Notes: a model not told the origin generated them from the sequence alone. 64,000 bases of DNA from Phocoena phocoena (GCF_963924675.1 NC_089220.1:111182697-111246696); one strand, 5' to 3'. Positions 1-36,488 are shown, counted from the first letter of the stretch. Translations and numbers: made by a program.

Positions 1-65
1 ACTGTGGCTTTCATACTTTTCTTCTTAGCAATGAAACTTGTCTTTCAAACAAAATTTTGGGAATT

Positions 66-150
66 TCTTGGCAGTCTAGTTGTTAGGACTCGGCACTTTC
101 ACTGCCATGGGCCCAGGTTCAATCCTTGGTCAGGAAACTAAGATCAAACA
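66..150 (+). mobile_element. tRNA-derived cetartiodactyl SINE, short type, degraded
   Basis: The block has the order typical of these SINEs: a 'GTCTAGTTGTTAGGACT' A-box-like start, 'CACTGCCATGGGCCC', then the B-box-like 'GGTTCAATCC' and 'GGAAACTAAGAT', followed by an A-rich stretch. The first bases are diverged and the tail is short. Confidence 0.75.
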
Positions 151-745
151 AAGCTGCAAAGAAAAAAAATTTTTTATATGAACTCTGCTCTATAAAATGG
201 GAAAATCAAAGCTGCCAGGTTGAAAGGAGGTCCCTCCCCTTGAGCCATTTCCCATGGCTGCAAACAGTATGATTCAGTGATGAAAATCATCGTTACACAC
301 CCCTTTGGGGAAGGCATTCACAGAGGTCCACCTGGAAGGATACGTTACGTCGGGATCATCCGCTACTAATTCCCTTCCTGATGCAGGGCCCTGACCTCTC
401 GCCATTCTGAATACATTGCAGTGATGTGGCTTCACCTGTCCCTCTAGGACATCACCTGCAGGCTGCTGGCCAGAAGCTGCTGCTAGCTGATGGCCACCTA
501 TTGACTGATGCAGATCTGCCTGGTTGCCGAAAGCTTAATGCAGACAGCTTTACTCAGGGACCACTCAGGGCAGCCTTTGGGACCAGATATAAGGAGAGGA
601 GGCTCTGTCAGAGAGCAAGTGAGCTGTGGAAGCAGACAATGCAGGGCCTGTCTGCCTGTGGACGTCAGAGCTGGAGAGAGGGGAGCTGGCTAGCAATAAG
701 CAGTAGGATTCAGCTCAGCTTTGAGGGTTATACCGGTGTGGGAAT

Positions 746-860
746 CCTAGCTTTGCTTTCAGCTGGGTAACCTTGGGCAAGTGGCTTAACCTTTCTGGGC
801 CTTAATTTCCTCGTGCCTAATTCCCAGGGTTTTGTGAGAGTTAAAGAAGCTACTGTGTAA
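746..860 (+). repeat. MIR SINE fragment
   Basis: The core resembles the MIR consensus: 'CTGGGTAACCTTGGGCAAG', then a 'CCTTAATTTCCTCGTG' segment corresponding to the usual cctcagtttcctcat box. Confidence 0.7.
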
Positions 861-1892
861 CCCTAATAAATCCCAGGGCCACATGTGGCTCGGTCTCTGC
901 TCAGAGTCTCAACTAAAGAAACATAGTCCAACGGCCTAAAAGTCATTGGAAAAGATATTCCAATTCGAATTGCATCCCTCATGGAATGTCAGAGGGGATC
1001 CCATTCTTCACTGAGAGCAATACACCCCCAATCCTTTTCCTCCATTTTCTGATTTCCCCCAGTGTACAGTGTCAGTGAAGTTCTTCTAAGTACAACCTCC
1101 AAGGCCTTTTGCCTCTCTCTTTCTCTACCTCATTCCTCACCCTCCATACCACTGCCATTTTCTCTAGGTTTTTTTTTTTTCCTCTACGCACCTTGCCACT
1201 GCGGTGTCACAAAAAGTCAAATGATACGGAGATGAGCTGATAGATATACAGGCAAGAAGTGGCTGGGGAAGAGGTTATGGCAGAATGCACACTCTGAAAG
1301 AACTCTTGCCCATCACACTGGTGAAGTAGTGATATAAGGCACGTGTAGCAGGGGCTTGGCAAAAACTGGTTGCCTTCCTCCTTATTCAGTTGAGGAACCT
1401 AAAGGACGGTGAGGTTTGCCTCAGGTGCCTCTGACCACCTAACCACTGTTAGCAGATGGGCAGTGACTGGAAAAACCCTCCTTATTTCCTCCACACCCCA
1501 AAAAGCTAATATTAAAAAGACCTGGGAATGGAGACACAGCCTCTGCCTGCAATTTCCCCTCCCTTCCCTGCCGCCTTTATAGACAACTAAGTATGGAACT
1601 ACCCCTCACCCCCACACCCTTTGTTCCATCTTTTGTGGACTTCATCCCCCCTGCAGGATGTCTTTCAAGTCATGTACTGAGCACCCACTGTGTGCCAGGC
1701 TTGTAAGGAGCTGGAGATTCAGAGACAAGGAGGCCTATCCTCAGTTGCTCATAGACAGATAGAAACAGACTGCAATTCTGCATGATGGTGCCTATAATAG
1801 AGGGAAGCACAGAATGCCCTGAGCTCACAGAGGAGTTCTTAATCCATTGAGGGATCAGGGGAGACTTCCTGGAGGAAGTGTCATCTAACCTG

Positions 1893-2210
1893 TATGATAA
1901 TAACTAGTATCGTATATTGAGCATTCACTATGATGACAACCTCCACACTAAGTACTTTGCTAAGCACATGAGCTCATTTAATCTTCACAGTACTAGTGAG
2001 GAACCTCTCTCATGACAGCTGCACTCTCAAGCTTTCCAGCTGATTTTGTATCCATGTGTCTGAAAATAAAGTTGCTGAAGCCTTAAAAAAGAAAGAAAGA
2101 AAGAAAAAGAAATGAGGAAACTGAGGCTCATTGACTTTCCAAAGGCCACGGGGCTAAAAAGTGGCAGAGCTATGATTCAAACACAGGCCTGTGTGGCTCC
2201 AAAGACTGTG
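1893..2210 (-). repeat. MIR SINE (antisense) split by a small insertion
   Basis: Left part 1893-1996 carries the antisense MIR landmarks (gagcattcactatg, tctcatttaatcttcacag). The right part from about 2110 continues with GAGGAAACTGAGGCTC and a ggcagagctatgattcaaac box. The intervening piece of about 110 bp is not MIR and is listed separately. Confidence 0.75.
1997..2112 (+). pseudogene. Tiny polyadenylated retrocopy (mRNA 3' end) inside a MIR
   Basis: The insert ends with an AATAAA signal at 2065-2070, then 13 non-A bases, then an A-rich (AAAGA)n tail from 2084. It interrupts a MIR element cleanly. Flanks read TGAGGAAC on the left and TGAGGAAAC on the right, consistent with a short target-site duplication. 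The parent transcript is not recognised. Confidence 0.5.
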
Positions 2211-2781
2211 CTTTCGGCCACAGGGCACTGGGTACAGGTGTTTTAAGATGCACACTGGACAAGCATGCCACATCTGGGAATGGCACCGCTCACATCCCAG
2301 GCAGGATAACATATGAGAGTGTACGGATGGACCCCGAGATCAGGCCTCTCCACTGATTCCCGGAGCAGCAGCAAAGAGCCGCCTCTTGATCCAAACCTGG
2401 CTGTGTCACCCGCCCTGAGAGGCAGCGGGGAGTACAGGCACACGGCCCAGTAACTGCCAGGGCTGCTGCCCACCAGGCTTTGGTCGTTCAGGTGGACAGT
2501 TACACCTTAACTTTAAACATTTTTACTTGAGGAAGGGGCACCTTTCTCTAAGTTGTGCACAGGTGTCGTGTGGACACGCACGGCCCCACCCACCACCCTG
2601 CTGTGGGACCCTCCCCACGACCATTCGGTGTTGGGAGACTGCAGCCACAGAGCAGTATGGCTCAGCCGGATGCAGGGGCCCAAAGACATTAGTGGGCCCT
2701 CAAGGACCTTCTGGTCCAGTATAGAAGCCCAGGATAAAGGCTCTTCTTTCAAGTCACCCCAGGTTCATCAAACTAATTCCC

Positions 2782-2825
2782 TTTTCTCTCTCTCTCTCTC
2801 TGTCTCTGTCTCTCTCTCTCCTCTG
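2782..2825. repeat. (CT)n polypyrimidine tract at the splice acceptor
   Basis: Almost pure TCTCTC / TCTGTC repeat directly before the CTGCAG acceptor at 2823-2828. It supplies the polypyrimidine tract of the exon at 2829 and may vary in length between individuals. Confidence 0.85.
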
Positions 2826-2828
2826 CAG

Positions 2829-27952
<25,124 letters not shown>

Positions 27953-28422
27953 CTCCCCCGGCTGAGCTGCTTTCTAAGCCGATCTCTCTGTTGTTTCTAC
28001 TCGTCCCTTAACTTCCCATTCTCCGGTGACCCCAGAGACAGAGCCAGGACTGGAGCTGGGGGAGTGCCTGAGGACCCCACCTGCCACCTCAAGAACTGGA
28101 AGCTGACCTTTGACCTGTCGACCTCATGCTAACAAAAGCCCCCAGCCTCTCCCGGAGACCCAGGCTGGCAGCCCCTTCCCCCGCCACCCCAGGAGCCTCG
28201 GCTTCCCCTTGGCTGGCAAAGACCTCGGACTCCCCGAGGGGTGCCCTCAATGGACCAGGGAGCGGAGGGGGAAGCCAGGACCCCAGGAGACTTAGAGGTT
28301 GAACTTTTCCCCTGCAAAGGGGGCTGCCAGGACATCTCCGTGCTCCCTGCTGGGGCTCACAGTGGCCCTGATGGACGCACAGTAAGGGCTGGATTGCCGG
28401 CATCAGCTGTTCTCCCTCCCAT

Positions 28423-28423
<1 letters not shown>

Positions 28424-28460
<37 letters not shown>
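28424..28460. repeat. Poly(C)37 tract in the CORO2B 3' UTR
   Basis: Thirty-seven consecutive C residues followed by GCGCAG. In the transcript this would be a pure C run, the type of sequence bound by poly(C)-binding proteins. Homopolymers this long are also prone to slippage and assembly error. Confidence 0.9.
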
Positions 28461-28461
<1 letters not shown>

Positions 28462-29119
28462 CGCAGCCCTGGAAGCCCACTCACCTGACAAGGGTTGCGA
28501 GCAGCCCAACTCCTTCCTGTCTCTTGCCCCCTCTCTCTTATCTTCAGGGAATTAAGAGGATCGCTCGCCAAGGCCATAATGCCCCCTTGCTTTCCCCTGA
28601 GGCTCTTCAAAGCTCTGGCAACACCCTTCTCCCATTGACTTTGTGAAGCAGGCAGGGTAGGGAATCGTGTCTCCATTTTACAAGTGACAGAACTGAGGGT
28701 TGCAATGGGGTAGTGGCTTCACTAAGATGAACAGTGGACCCAGGACCAGGACCAGTGGTGTGCAGACCCTCAGGCCCGGACCCTTCCCACTGCATCAAGA
28801 TGCCAATCCCACGGGGGCATCACCAGGGCCCAAGTCTCCGTGGAGGAGAAGACTGGGAGCCTCCCAACACCAGTAGTGCCAATGTGTCTCACTGCCCAGT
28901 CGAGGCCCCTCACACTCAGTGTCCCTACGTCCTCCCGGCCCCCACCTTCTGCTCCCACCCCCCAGGGGACTCCCTCTGAGATGAGGCCTCTTCCTCCTGG
29001 AGGCTGAGGCTGAGAAGGGTGGAGCTGGCCCTGGGGAGGCCGAGCAGGGGCCGGATGGCTCCAGGGGCTGCTCTGTGTGCATGTCTCGGCCCTGCTCTCT
29101 CAGTCACGGTCAGCCTTAA

Positions 29120-29290
29120 CAGTTGTAGGATGACCACAGCCCCTCACGTGGGTGTAGCACTTTAAAGTTTACACAGCCCTTCGACACTTAGGATCCCATT
29201 TGAGCCTCATCTCAGCTCCCAGAGGAAGGGAGCATTCTCCCCATTTTGCAGATAAAGAAACTGAAAAGCAGCCCAGGCTCACAGGACCCT
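29120..29290 (-). repeat. MIR SINE (antisense) within the 3' UTR
   Basis: Landmarks: TAGCACTTTAAAGTTTACAC, CCCATTTGAGCCTCATCTCA and TTGCAGATAAAGAAACTGAA. Confidence 0.7.
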
Positions 29291-29786
29291 GGGAGATGCC
29301 ACATTTCACTTGGTCTTCTACAATTTTCTTTTTTTCCTCTTTTTCTCCCTTCATTTGTCACTACCTATGGAGTCCATGAACACTGTTCTTAGAAAAGTCA
29401 CAGTTTAGGGGTGAGGTCTGGCCTGGGCACCAAGAAGTGGGTGTCCACTCTTCTCTCTCATTAACTAGGACCTACTACATGCATTGTGCTCCACACTGCT
29501 GGTCCCACGGCCGCCCTGCAGAGCATCCATCCACACAGGCGGGGCTCCCTAAGCCCCCCCAGTGACCTGGGCAGGGAAAGCCCCCCTGACCCCTCGGGCT
29601 TTTCCCCCAAGAGCCTTCCACCCTCTCAGCCAGCTAAAGCAGGGTCTCCTCACCCCCCAGACCCCGCAGCTAGACTGTGTAAGCTTACATCTCCTCTTCC
29701 CCACACTTCTGAAGCTTTTTTTTCCTCCCCACTGACCTTTGTGGTCTTCTGTGATTATTTATGCTGCCTCCTGAGGATAGAATTGA

Positions 29787-29792
29787 AATAAA
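29787..29792 (+). promoter_or_regulatory. CORO2B: CORO2B polyadenylation signal AATAAA
   Basis: Canonical hexamer in GAATTGAAATAAAATG, about 1.84 kb after the stop codon. It is the first strong candidate I see after the coding end. Confidence 0.8.
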
Positions 29793-30189
29793 ATGTTTTC
29801 AACTTACCGGACCTGGGCACAGCCAGCTCATTTAACCTGGGAGGTTCCTGCTCTTGGTCACCATGGTATCTGATGGTCAGCTCCCCGGCCACAGCTCCTT
29901 TGCTTTAGTGGAACAACAAATCACATCTGTGTCTACAGATACAATTTCACACTTTCATCCATCTACAGCAAGGCTTCTGAACGTCAGCCCTGTGGACATA
30001 TGGCGCCAGATAATTCTTTGCTGTGAGGGCTGTCCTGCGCCCTGTAAACAGTTTAGCAGCATCCCCGGCCTCCACCCGTCAGATGCCACAGCACCCGGAA
30101 CCCAGTTGTGATAAAGAAAAATGTCTCCAGGTATCACCCAGTGGCCCCTGGGGTGTCAGAATCGCCCCCAGTTGAGAACCACTGTTCAA

Positions 30190-30420
30190 CAGTTATTCAG
30201 TAGGCATCTGCTGTAGGTCCAGCCCTGTGTTGGGGTCTGAAGGACACCATTGGAATGGTGCTTTGCAGTTTACAAAGCACTATTCCACGTATTTGACTCC
30301 TTTGATCTTCACAGCTCTAGGTGCTATGTTCTAACTGTTCCCGTTTTCCAGAAGAGCCGTCAGGTCCAGAGTGTGACATGCTGAAGGTCATTTAGCGGGT
30401 GTAACGGAGAAGACACACAG
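30190..30420 (-). repeat. MIR-like SINE (antisense), diverged
   Basis: Landmarks: GGCATCTGCTGTAGGTCCAG, TTGCAGTTTACAAAGCACTA and CTTTGATCTTCACAGCTCTA. Confidence 0.6.
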
Positions 30421-30759
30421 GGATGAGGATCTTCTGAGCCCAGAGCCAGAGGAGGCATGTGTTCCCGGTCCTCAGCCAGGCTCAGCGCTGGGCAGGGTGT
30501 CTTCTGGGCGGAGGGCTGGGGCCCATCGTGAGACCAGGGGCTGCCAGGCTGCTGGGACACCCTCGCTCTCTGACCCAGCCAGAGTTGTCATGGAGCAGAG
30601 TTGTCAGGCTGCAAAGTGGACAGGCATGTGGCAGTGTGGACAGCCCAGGAAACTCAGAAGAGCCACAGGAAAGCAATGAAAGCCTTAGAAAAAAGGGCAG
30701 GAGAGGAAGTGATAAAAGGCAGTGGAAGAGCAGTGGGCAGGACACCGGGACAGGGAGGG

Positions 30760-30990
30760 CGTGGTGCAGGCCCAGCTCTGCCTCTGACGGGCTGTGTGAC
30801 GGGAAGAAGTTCACTTCTCCTCTCTGGGCTTCACTTTCTCCATCTATAAAATGAGGGTATAGGGACTACCCTGGCAGTCCGATGGTTGAGACTCCATGCT
30901 TCCAACGCAGAGGGCACGGGTTTGATCCCTGGTCGGGGAACTAAGATCCCACGTGCCACGCAATGCAGCAAAAAAAAGGCGGGGGGATAG
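30760..30990 (+). repeat. MIR SINE interrupted by a younger SINE
   Basis: 30760-30861 reads CCCAGCTCTGCCTCTGACGG, GGGCTTCACTTTCTCCATCT and ATAAAATGAGGGTATAGG. A tRNA-derived SINE then occupies 30862-30980. Confidence 0.75.
30862..30980 (+). mobile_element. tRNA-derived cetartiodactyl SINE, short type
   Basis: Reads GGGACTACCCTGGCAGTCCG, the B-box-like GGTTTGATCCCTGGTCGGGG, AACTAAGATCCCACGTGCC and an A-rich tail. Flanks GGGTATAGG and GGGGATAGG suggest a short target duplication with one difference. Confidence 0.85.
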
Positions 30991-31962
30991 GAAAATTGGA
31001 GGGTCCATTCCTGGTCTAACACTTGAGTTTCCACCACACTAGCATTTGGAAGAATGGGATAGATCCCCAAGACCACCCATTGTCTAGCATGAGTGGTACA
31101 AACAAGAAGTATATCAGGCGAAGGGAAGCAGCAGGGTGGCTTCCTACAGGGCTTGGGTGCAGAAAAGTACTTTTGCTAAACATGAATTTGAAAAAGACAC
31201 TCCTGGAGTTTCTGCTGTAGATCAAGTCACAGTCCTGGGCTTGAAAGAAATGCTAAGGTCATTGAGAGTTTGGCCTTCGTGAGCTCCTTCTCTGGGGATG
31301 CCAAGGAAGGTGGGTGGAGCTGGGTCCTTGACTAAGGCTTCCTCCCACCTGGGCCCAGGGGAGCAGGTGAACGCACAAGGTGACCTGTCTCATGTGTGCC
31401 TCTGTCCCACGGGACCCCCAATTCTGAGCCCAACTGGGCAGCTCTTTAATCATCACTTATTATGGCAGATTGTCCAAGGTCAGAGTCGAACGTGGTTTCT
31501 CTCCAGGCAGCCCACTTCCCAGCTGCATTTGTTGATGAACCCATCAATTGCTTGTTGGTTGTCCACATGTCCTTTAGTTCTTCACATACCAGGATGTACT
31601 CCATGCCTTGTCTGTTACACTGATCCTGCTGACAGTTACGGCCTTGCCCACCACGTTGCTTTGATTATTATAACCATATAGGAGAACAAGGCCCTCTAGC
31701 TCTTTGTACCCCTTCCCACTGCCATGTTCCCCACCAGGTGCTTGCTCCCTTCTTTTCTCCAAGTGAGAACATCTCAGGCTAAACTCCAGACCCTTCTCTT
31801 GTATGGAGAAGTCCCTCTGGGGCATGCCTAGAATTCTTGTCTCACAACCCTCCACATACCAACACCTACCTGGGTTTTCAACTCAGCCTAACACACCCTG
31901 AGTGGCTGGATCTACTCAGTACTGGGCGCTGGAAACCCAGAGATGGGAAAGAACCAGGACTG

Positions 31963-32157
31963 GGGCTTCCCTGGTGGCGCAGTGGTTGAGAGCTGATGCA
32001 GGGGACAGGGGTTAGTGCCCTGGTCCGGGAAGATCCTACATGCCGCGGAGCGGCTGGGCCTGTGAGCCGTGGCCGCTGAGCCTGCGCGTCCGGAGCCTGT
32101 GCTCCGCAACGGGAGAGGCCACAACAGTGAGAGGCCCGCGCACCGCAAAAAAAAAAA
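31963..32157 (+). mobile_element. CHR-1-type SINE with an internal deletion and target-site duplication
   Basis: Flanked by AAAGAACCAGG(A/C)CTG at 31948-31962 and 32158-32172. Compared with other copies in this window it lacks about 11 bases between the A-box region (GGTTGAGAG) and the CTGATGCAGG segment. Confidence 0.92.
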
Positions 32158-33963
32158 AAAGAACCAGGCCTGCCCTTGAGGGGCTCCAACCAGTGGTCCA
32201 TCTATGGATATCGTGTCACCCAGCAGGACGTGTAGCCCCTGAAGGCCGGGGTGAGTTCCACCCTCTGCCAGGTTCCGTGTGGAACAGGCAGCTGTTAGGG
32301 ATTTGCTGACTCCCAGATTCCCTTCAGCCAGCCTCCCAAGAGCCCAAGATGGGCTTGGGCATTTTTAAACCCTCTCCTGGCGCTGGGCAGACATCCCAGA
32401 CTGCCAGTGGGCCGTGCAGAACATGGCTGCTTCTTCACTGTGGAAAATGCCTTCATATTGCAGACATCTCCACCACAAGGGCCCTGTCCCTTAGCCTTCC
32501 TGCTTGGAAGGGCTGCGCTGACAGGGCTGTCTGGGGCAGAAGCAGACACCCACCTTCACCACCGGAAGCGTTACCAGATCCCTGTCCTCCACCCCTGCCC
32601 CTCCAGTCCACCAGCCCAGGGAGGAGGGACGCAGGCCCTTGGAGCAGGGAGGGGAAGAGGGCGATGTTGACAGAAGCCCCTCATTCTCTGTGCGTGTGTG
32701 TTTCTCTTTGGGAACAACCTGCACACTATCTTCCCTTAGAATTTTAATTCAGTAACAGACACGAGTGGATCAGCCTTACTGTGAGAGAGAAGGTGAGCAT
32801 CTACAGGGTCGGGTCTGCAGAGTTCTACGAAGCTCCTGTCCCAGAGCCCCTCCCTTATAGCTGGCTGTCCCATTGCCTGGAATCCCCCCATGAGCACAGA
32901 CCTTTTGGGTTAAGCATTGCCCTTATTACCAGAGCCCTACCTATACATATCCCCCTGGGATTGGGATGCTGACGTGAACAGGGTTGAAGGACCGAGGAAA
33001 GGAAACAACGGGGCAATGAAAAAGGGTGGGCTCAGGTGGGAGGAGGGAGATGGCGACACTGAAGACAAAGGTCTTGGATTTCAAGGTCACAGTGATTAAG
33101 GCAAGATTCAAAGACCAGGAAGTTTGCTTGGAGCTTGAATCCAGCCAGCAGGTGGCAGGTTATGGCCTTCCTATCAAGCCCATTTTTTTGGAGCTGTGTC
33201 CCTTCTGTCACCTCCCACTTCACCCCAGAATGAATAACCCAACCATAGGCACGAGGGGGGCCTCGTGGCAGAGCAGGCACACAGAAGAGCCAGCGTCCGA
33301 AACGCCCCAAGTATCAAAGAAGGGAGGCTCAGAAGGGGGCAGCAGGACCCTCGCTGCCCCAGGTCAGCTCTCTCCAAGGAACGGCCAGAGGAGGGCGCTC
33401 ACCTCACCTTCCTCTGAGGCTGCCTGTTCTGTTCTGAATAGCTGGAAAGAGGCTGGATGGGGTTCCTGTCCCAGCCCAGCCCCTGACCTGCTCTGTGACC
33501 TTGAGCAGCTCCCCCCTCCCTGCCCTGCCCAAGGGACAATGGCGGGGAGGGGCCTGGTGAGTCTGCAATTCGAAGAGGCTGGGAGTTGAGGAGGTGGCAG
33601 AAGGAAGAGCCGGGGAACATGAAGGGAGGGAAGAAAAGGCAGGGAAGGAGGAGAAGGGGTCTGAGCCAGACCTCTGCAGCCCGGTGGTCACAGCCTAGCC
33701 CGGGCCTGGTGCTCACCAGCTCTAGCCCCTCGCACTCTCCAGGAAGTCGCCGATGTGAGAAATGGGAGCTGCGTCCCAGGCAGGGATGCAGCCCGGGGCA
33801 GAGGAAGAAGGGTCTCCGCCAGACCACATAAGCCCTGAATCCTTGCCCCGGGAGGCTGGATGCCACTCAGCTGAAGCAGGAATGAACCCCTCCCTCTGGC
33901 TGATGCAAAGGGAAGGGATCAGGGACTGCTCTGAAACAGGGAACCAGGCGAGGGTGGTGGTTT

Positions 33964-34075
33964 AGTGGTGGGTGGGGGGAGGAGATGGGGAAGGGGTGCC
34001 TAGGGCTTCCCCTTACGGGAGGGGGGAGGGGGAGGGGAGGAGGGGGATGGGGAGAAGAGGGAGAGGAAAGGGGTC
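33964..34075 (+). repeat. G-rich purine block
   Basis: Repeated runs of three to six G separated by A or short spacers (for example GGAGGGGGGAGGGGGAGGG), strong G-quadruplex potential on the + strand. No gene start is recognised beside it. Confidence 0.7.
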
Positions 34076-35634
34076 GTGCGAGGAGGCCTCCCAGGAACGG
34101 ATCCAGAGCTGGGATGGGAGATGAGTCACCCCCTGCCAACAGACCTAGGCACCTTGCTTTATACCTCTCTTAAACCGGCACCATCCCCAGCGGGGGACCT
34201 AGGACAGAGCTGGCTGCACCCTGCTTAACAAGTGACCTTCAGACTAGCTCACAGAGGAATGGCCGTTCTTAACTCCGTGGGGTTCTTTTTGTCACTAAAA
34301 GAACTGTTCACCTCTTGGGGCTGCTTGGCACCGTCCTGTGAAAGTCCCCCACCCACCCTAGGGTCTCCTAGCCTAACCCGTCCCCCACCTGCCTCAGGAT
34401 GGCTGACAATCACACATTTGTCCATCCTTCGGTGAAGTCATTTGTAACGATAATGAAAGTAGCCTATTTGTCTCTCTTTGCCTACTGGGAGGCAAATGGA
34501 CAGTTTTCATTCAAAAAACTGTTTGATGAAATATTTATCAAGCGCCTTTTCTACATCAAGTATTATCCTAGGTGCTGGGACAAAAGAGATGAACAAGATA
34601 TAGCTCTTGTTCTCAAAGAGATTCCACTCTAATTTATAATTAAAATTCACATGCAGTGCAGAGAGGAATGTCTGGGAGGACCTAGAGGGCTAACGGTGAT
34701 TTTCTCAGGGTGATGGGATAACAGGTTAGCTCTATCCTTTTTGAATATCTGCATTTTTCTACAATAAACAAATTTTTTCAATAAGAGAGGAAGGTTTGGG
34801 TTTTTTTTTTTTTAAGATTTTAAACACATGTAATAGCGTAGGATTGGCTACTAACTGTTTCCCTTGGGATGAAACCTCAGGCTTATTCTGCTCAGTTCAC
34901 CAGGAATGGGAACTGGGGCTTTTCCTCCCATGCCTCCATGGCCCCTCTGGACCAGAAGAGATTGCCCACGTGGGTAGTTGGATGGGGTGAGCAACTCACG
35001 TATGGCCACGTGTCATTTCTGTTGGACACTTGATGGGAGGGAGCCTGATAGGAGACCTCTCCCCGCCCCCCACCCCCCACCAGCTCCCTGCCACCATGGC
35101 TCACATGGATTCCTGCACAAGCAAAGGTGACGACAGATTTTCACTGGGCATTGGCTCAGCCTTCTCTGGATCCTCTTGATGGTGACTTGGCCTTCCCTGA
35201 TCCCTCTAGGTCTGGTGCCACCCACTGACCTCCTCCTACCCTACCCCAGGTGTCCCCAGTCCCTAATCTTGCCTAAGGAGGAGCAGGGCGCACCGGGTCT
35301 TCACCCATCCTCTTCCCAATCTACTGTTTGTGGCATAAAATCCGTGACCTGCTTCCTCTAGCATTGAGCCCTTTCTCCTCTTCAAATCAAAACCCTAGGC
35401 TGTCAAAACTCTTTACTGTCTCAGCCAAGAATTTTTGAAAATATGTTTGGAAACTCAGAAGCTGAGTATTGATTGTTTTTTATATATTCCTGCTATCAGA
35501 ATCCTAGTTTTCCCTCGGGCAGTGAATATCTCTGGCTGGGATGGGGAGAAGGTACATCAGGCACTACAAGATCAACAACTGTTGTTTACAAAATCCATCC
35601 GTTCACCGACCTCCCACCCCACCAACATGCATGT

Positions 35635-35670
35635 ATGCGTGCATGCACACACACGCGCGCACACACACGT

Positions 35671-35708
<38 letters not shown>

Positions 35709-35709
35709 C
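35635..35709. repeat. (CA)n / (CG)(CA) mixed microsatellite
   Basis: Alternating purine-pyrimidine tract with CACACA, GCGCGC and TACACA units. The His/Thr-rich open frames over it are repeat artefacts. Confidence 0.9.
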
Positions 35710-36165
35710 TGGATCATTAAAATGGCCAGAGATTAAGATAATATAGAACCGGAGAAATTTAATGACATGGAACTGGAGAACATAGTTTTTTTGCTAATTT
35801 TCAGTTAACATTTGCTGGACAATGACATTACATTAGGTGCCAGTGATATAAAACCGATGGAGATACACAAATTGCTGGCCTTGGGTTTATTGAGAGATGT
35901 AGATATGTGAATGAGTAATTACAGTTCAGCGTAGTAAATGAAACAAGAGGCAAGGGGGCAGGGCACAACCTTTGAAAGAATGACATAGCCCAAGGACATG
36001 ACATAAACTGATTAGAAACAAATGGGTCCAAGATGGCGGACAAGTCAACTTTTTCCACTAGACCTTGAGCCTCAGTATATGCTCATAGCAGCAAGCTAAA
36101 TGACACACCCACAAGCGCCATGACAGTTCCAAGGCTGACCATAAGGATCAAAAAGTGGGCGGTGG

Positions 36166-36390
36166 GGCTTCCCTGGTGGTGCAGTGGTTGAGAGTCCGCC
36201 TGCCGATGGGGGGGACACGGGTTCGTGCCCCGGTCCGAGAGGATCCCACATGCCGTGGAGAGGCTGGGCCCGTGAGCCATGGCCGCTGAGCCTGCGCGTC
36301 CGGAGCCTGTGCTCTGCAACAGGAGAGGCCTCAACAGTGAGAGGCCCGCGTACCGCAAAAAAGAAGGAAAAAAAAAAAAAAAAAAAAAAA
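36166..36390 (+). mobile_element. CHR-1-type SINE inside the 5' LTR, perfect target duplication
   Basis: AAAAAGTGGGCGGTGG occurs at 36150-36165 and 36391-36406, a perfect 16-bp duplication. Body starts GGCTTCCCTGGTGGTGCAGT; the A-rich tail contains a GAAGG interruption. The uninterrupted site is visible in the 3' LTR. Confidence 0.96.
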
Positions 36391-36488
36391 AAAAAGTGGG
36401 CGGTGGCCCAATTCCTGGAAATCCCCACCCCTTCCGGAAATAACTGGAATACTCCTCCCACTCATTAGCCTATGGAATTACCCACTCC

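Larger units (their letters stand above)
1..2828 (+). other. CORO2B: CORO2B intron (3' part) upstream of the first exon in the window
   Basis: This is intronic sequence with no recognisable exon. It holds a SINE fragment near 70-145, MIR pieces, a small polyadenylated retrocopy and a CT-rich tract that forms the polypyrimidine run before the acceptor AG at 2827-2828. Several short open frames occur here but none resembles a coronin N-terminus. Confidence 0.85.
27953..29810 (+). other. CORO2B: CORO2B 3' untranslated region
   Basis: About 1.86 kb from the stop codon to roughly 18 bases past the AATAAA at 29787. The 3' end is inferred from the signal, not observed. It contains a 37-base poly(C) run, a GC-rich middle, and an antisense MIR near 29120-29290 that appears to be part of the transcript. 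Open frames inside it resemble no known protein. Confidence 0.8.
29811..35938. other. Intergenic: CORO2B 3' flank
   Basis: No gene recognised. Contents are MIR pieces (30190-30420, 30760-30990), two SINEs (30862 and 31963), a G-rich block (33964-34075), an old repeat-like stretch around 34390-34790 and a CA repeat near 35635. Human synteny would place ANP32A further downstream; I see no exon of it. Confidence 0.7.

Noticed and set aside
1..2828. Alternative first exon of CORO2B with its own promoter
   Set aside because: No frame with coronin N-terminal residues, no CpG-rich block and no donor joined to a plausible start codon was seen.
28089..28676. 195-codon antisense frame in the CORO2B 3' UTR
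   Set aside because: Contains a long poly-Gly from the C tract on the + strand; composition is an artefact of GC-rich sequence.
35435..35746. Frames with His/Thr repeats near 35.6 kb
   Set aside because: Produced by the CA/CG microsatellite.
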